DNA of 6,185 nt, taken from contig SMVS01000093.1 in assembly GCA_004357435.1 (NCBI GenBank), positions 1 through 6,185 of the forward strand. Reading direction: 5' to 3'. Source of the DNA: Nitrospina sp. (GTDB taxonomy: Bacteria > Nitrospinota > Nitrospinia > Nitrospinales > Nitrospinaceae). The notes below the pieces were generated by a model, which worked only from the letters and a program-made list of their open reading frames with translations, was not told the origin of the DNA and did no database searches. Numbering within the stretch: the first letter of the stretch is position 1; each line of letters begins with the position of its first letter. Below are positions 5,711 through 6,185 of this stretch, one piece after another. Both the position numbers and the translations under genes were made by a program.

Positions 5711-6157
5711 ATGGAAAAAGACGACCTGTTGAAAATGATGGGCGACATTCCTTTTTTCGCGGATATGAGTAAGGCCGAGCGCCAGGAATTGTTGTCGTTT
5801 GAAGATCATTGGATGAATGTTCCGTCTCAGCAAAAGGTACTGAATGAAGGGGAAATGGACACCGGATTTTTCGTGCTGATCAAGGGGTCGGTCAGCATCA
5901 CCAAAACATTCCCGACTGAAACGCATCTGGCTTACCTGATGCCGGGTGGTATTTTTGGGGAAGTCACCCTCCGCAATCAGCGGGCCCGCAACAGCAACGT
6001 GATGGCCGATGAGGATTGTGTGATCTTGAAAGTTGACCACCAGTTGTTGGCGCAATTGAATTTGAAAATATTGGTGAAAGTGAAAAGTCAGATTATTGAA
6101 CTGTTGATTGATCGGCTGGATGAAGTGAACCACCGGATGGGCAGTTTTCTCCGCTAG
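5711..6157 (+). CDS. Single-domain cyclic-nucleotide-binding protein
   Basis: A 148-aa protein made of one CAP_ED-type cyclic-nucleotide-binding domain. Seen: the N-terminal helix with IPFFADMSKAERQELL (13-28); the beta-roll with NEGEMDTGFFVLIKGSVSI (45-63); and the phosphate-binding cassette FGEVTLRNQRARNSNV (82-97). Aligned by eye to protein kinase A, E84 and R93 fall on the Glu and Arg that bind the ribose and cyclic phosphate, so ligand binding looks possible. The C-terminal part (about 105-148) is helical, with many Leu, Ile and Val. There is no helix-turn-helix DNA-binding domain, kinase, channel or other output domain, so it is not a complete Crp/Fnr regulator. It probably acts by contacting a partner protein; which one is unknown. 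Start: ATG at 5711 with GGAA (5700-5703) 7 nt upstream; the frame contains no other usual start after the stop at 5672. Confidence 0.92.
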   Translation: MEKDDLLKMMGDIPFFADMSKAERQELLSFEDHWMNVPSQQKVLNEGEMDTGFFVLIKGSVSITKTFPTETHLAYLMPGGIFGEVTLRNQRARNSNVMADEDCVILKVDHQLLAQLNLKILVKVKSQIIELLIDRLDEVNHRMGSFLR

Positions 6158-6172
6158 CCGGCGAAGCGCCGG
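6158..6172 (+). terminator. GC-rich hairpin after the last gene
   Basis: CCGGCG (6158-6163) and CGCCGG (6167-6172) form a perfect 6-bp stem with an AAG loop, beginning directly after the TAG stop. No T-run follows in the 13 bases that remain, so it is not a classic intrinsic terminator; it could stabilise the 3' end or be a small repeat element. Confidence 0.35.
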
Positions 6173-6185
6173 AACTAAGAGGTCA

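Noticed and set aside
5522..6133. Minus-strand open frame (203 codons) opposite the dus end and the cNMP-binding gene
   Set aside because: It is antisense to two recognisable proteins and spans the gap between them; no motif is visible.

Overview
The window carries eight protein-coding genes in two divergent blocks, facing away from an intergenic region of about 200 bp at 2218-2414. I see no tRNA, rRNA, CRISPR array, insertion sequence or phage gene. Coding density is high, and most genes are 4-70 bp apart. A Gram-negative bacterium is likely, because YqgE/AlgH, a long-form HisG with a regulatory domain, and a membrane-anchored coiled-coil protein all fit one. GC content is moderate. Nitrospinota or a deltaproteobacteria-like lineage is only a guess from overall protein style; nothing here proves it.

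Left block (minus strand, reading from about 2235 down to 28): hisI (phosphoribosyl-AMP cyclohydrolase), hisG (ATP phosphoribosyltransferase), then an unrecognised membrane-anchored coiled-coil protein. The two his genes encode the first and third steps of histidine synthesis. A good sigma70-type promoter at 2242-2269 gives a very short leader before hisI, with no room for a his attenuator. Feedback on HisG through its C-terminal domain is therefore the most visible control. The third gene starts at a probable TTG 5 nt after the hisG stop and looks translationally coupled to it.

Right block (plus strand, 2415 to 6157): a small cytoplasmic leucine-rich-repeat protein built of six repeats of exactly 27 residues; a YqgE/AlgH family protein; an RluA-family pseudouridine synthase with a TTG start 4 nt after yqgE; a DusB-like tRNA-dihydrouridine synthase; and a single-domain cyclic-nucleotide-binding protein. 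The middle part pairs two enzymes that modify uridines in RNA. The last gene has a 68-bp upstream gap with a weak possible promoter, and is followed by a GC-rich hairpin.

Most of the window is ordinary housekeeping sequence. I see no clear new system. The points most worth a second look are the LRR protein, the coiled-coil protein coupled to hisG, the stand-alone cNMP-binding protein, and the variant catalytic motif of the pseudouridine synthase.
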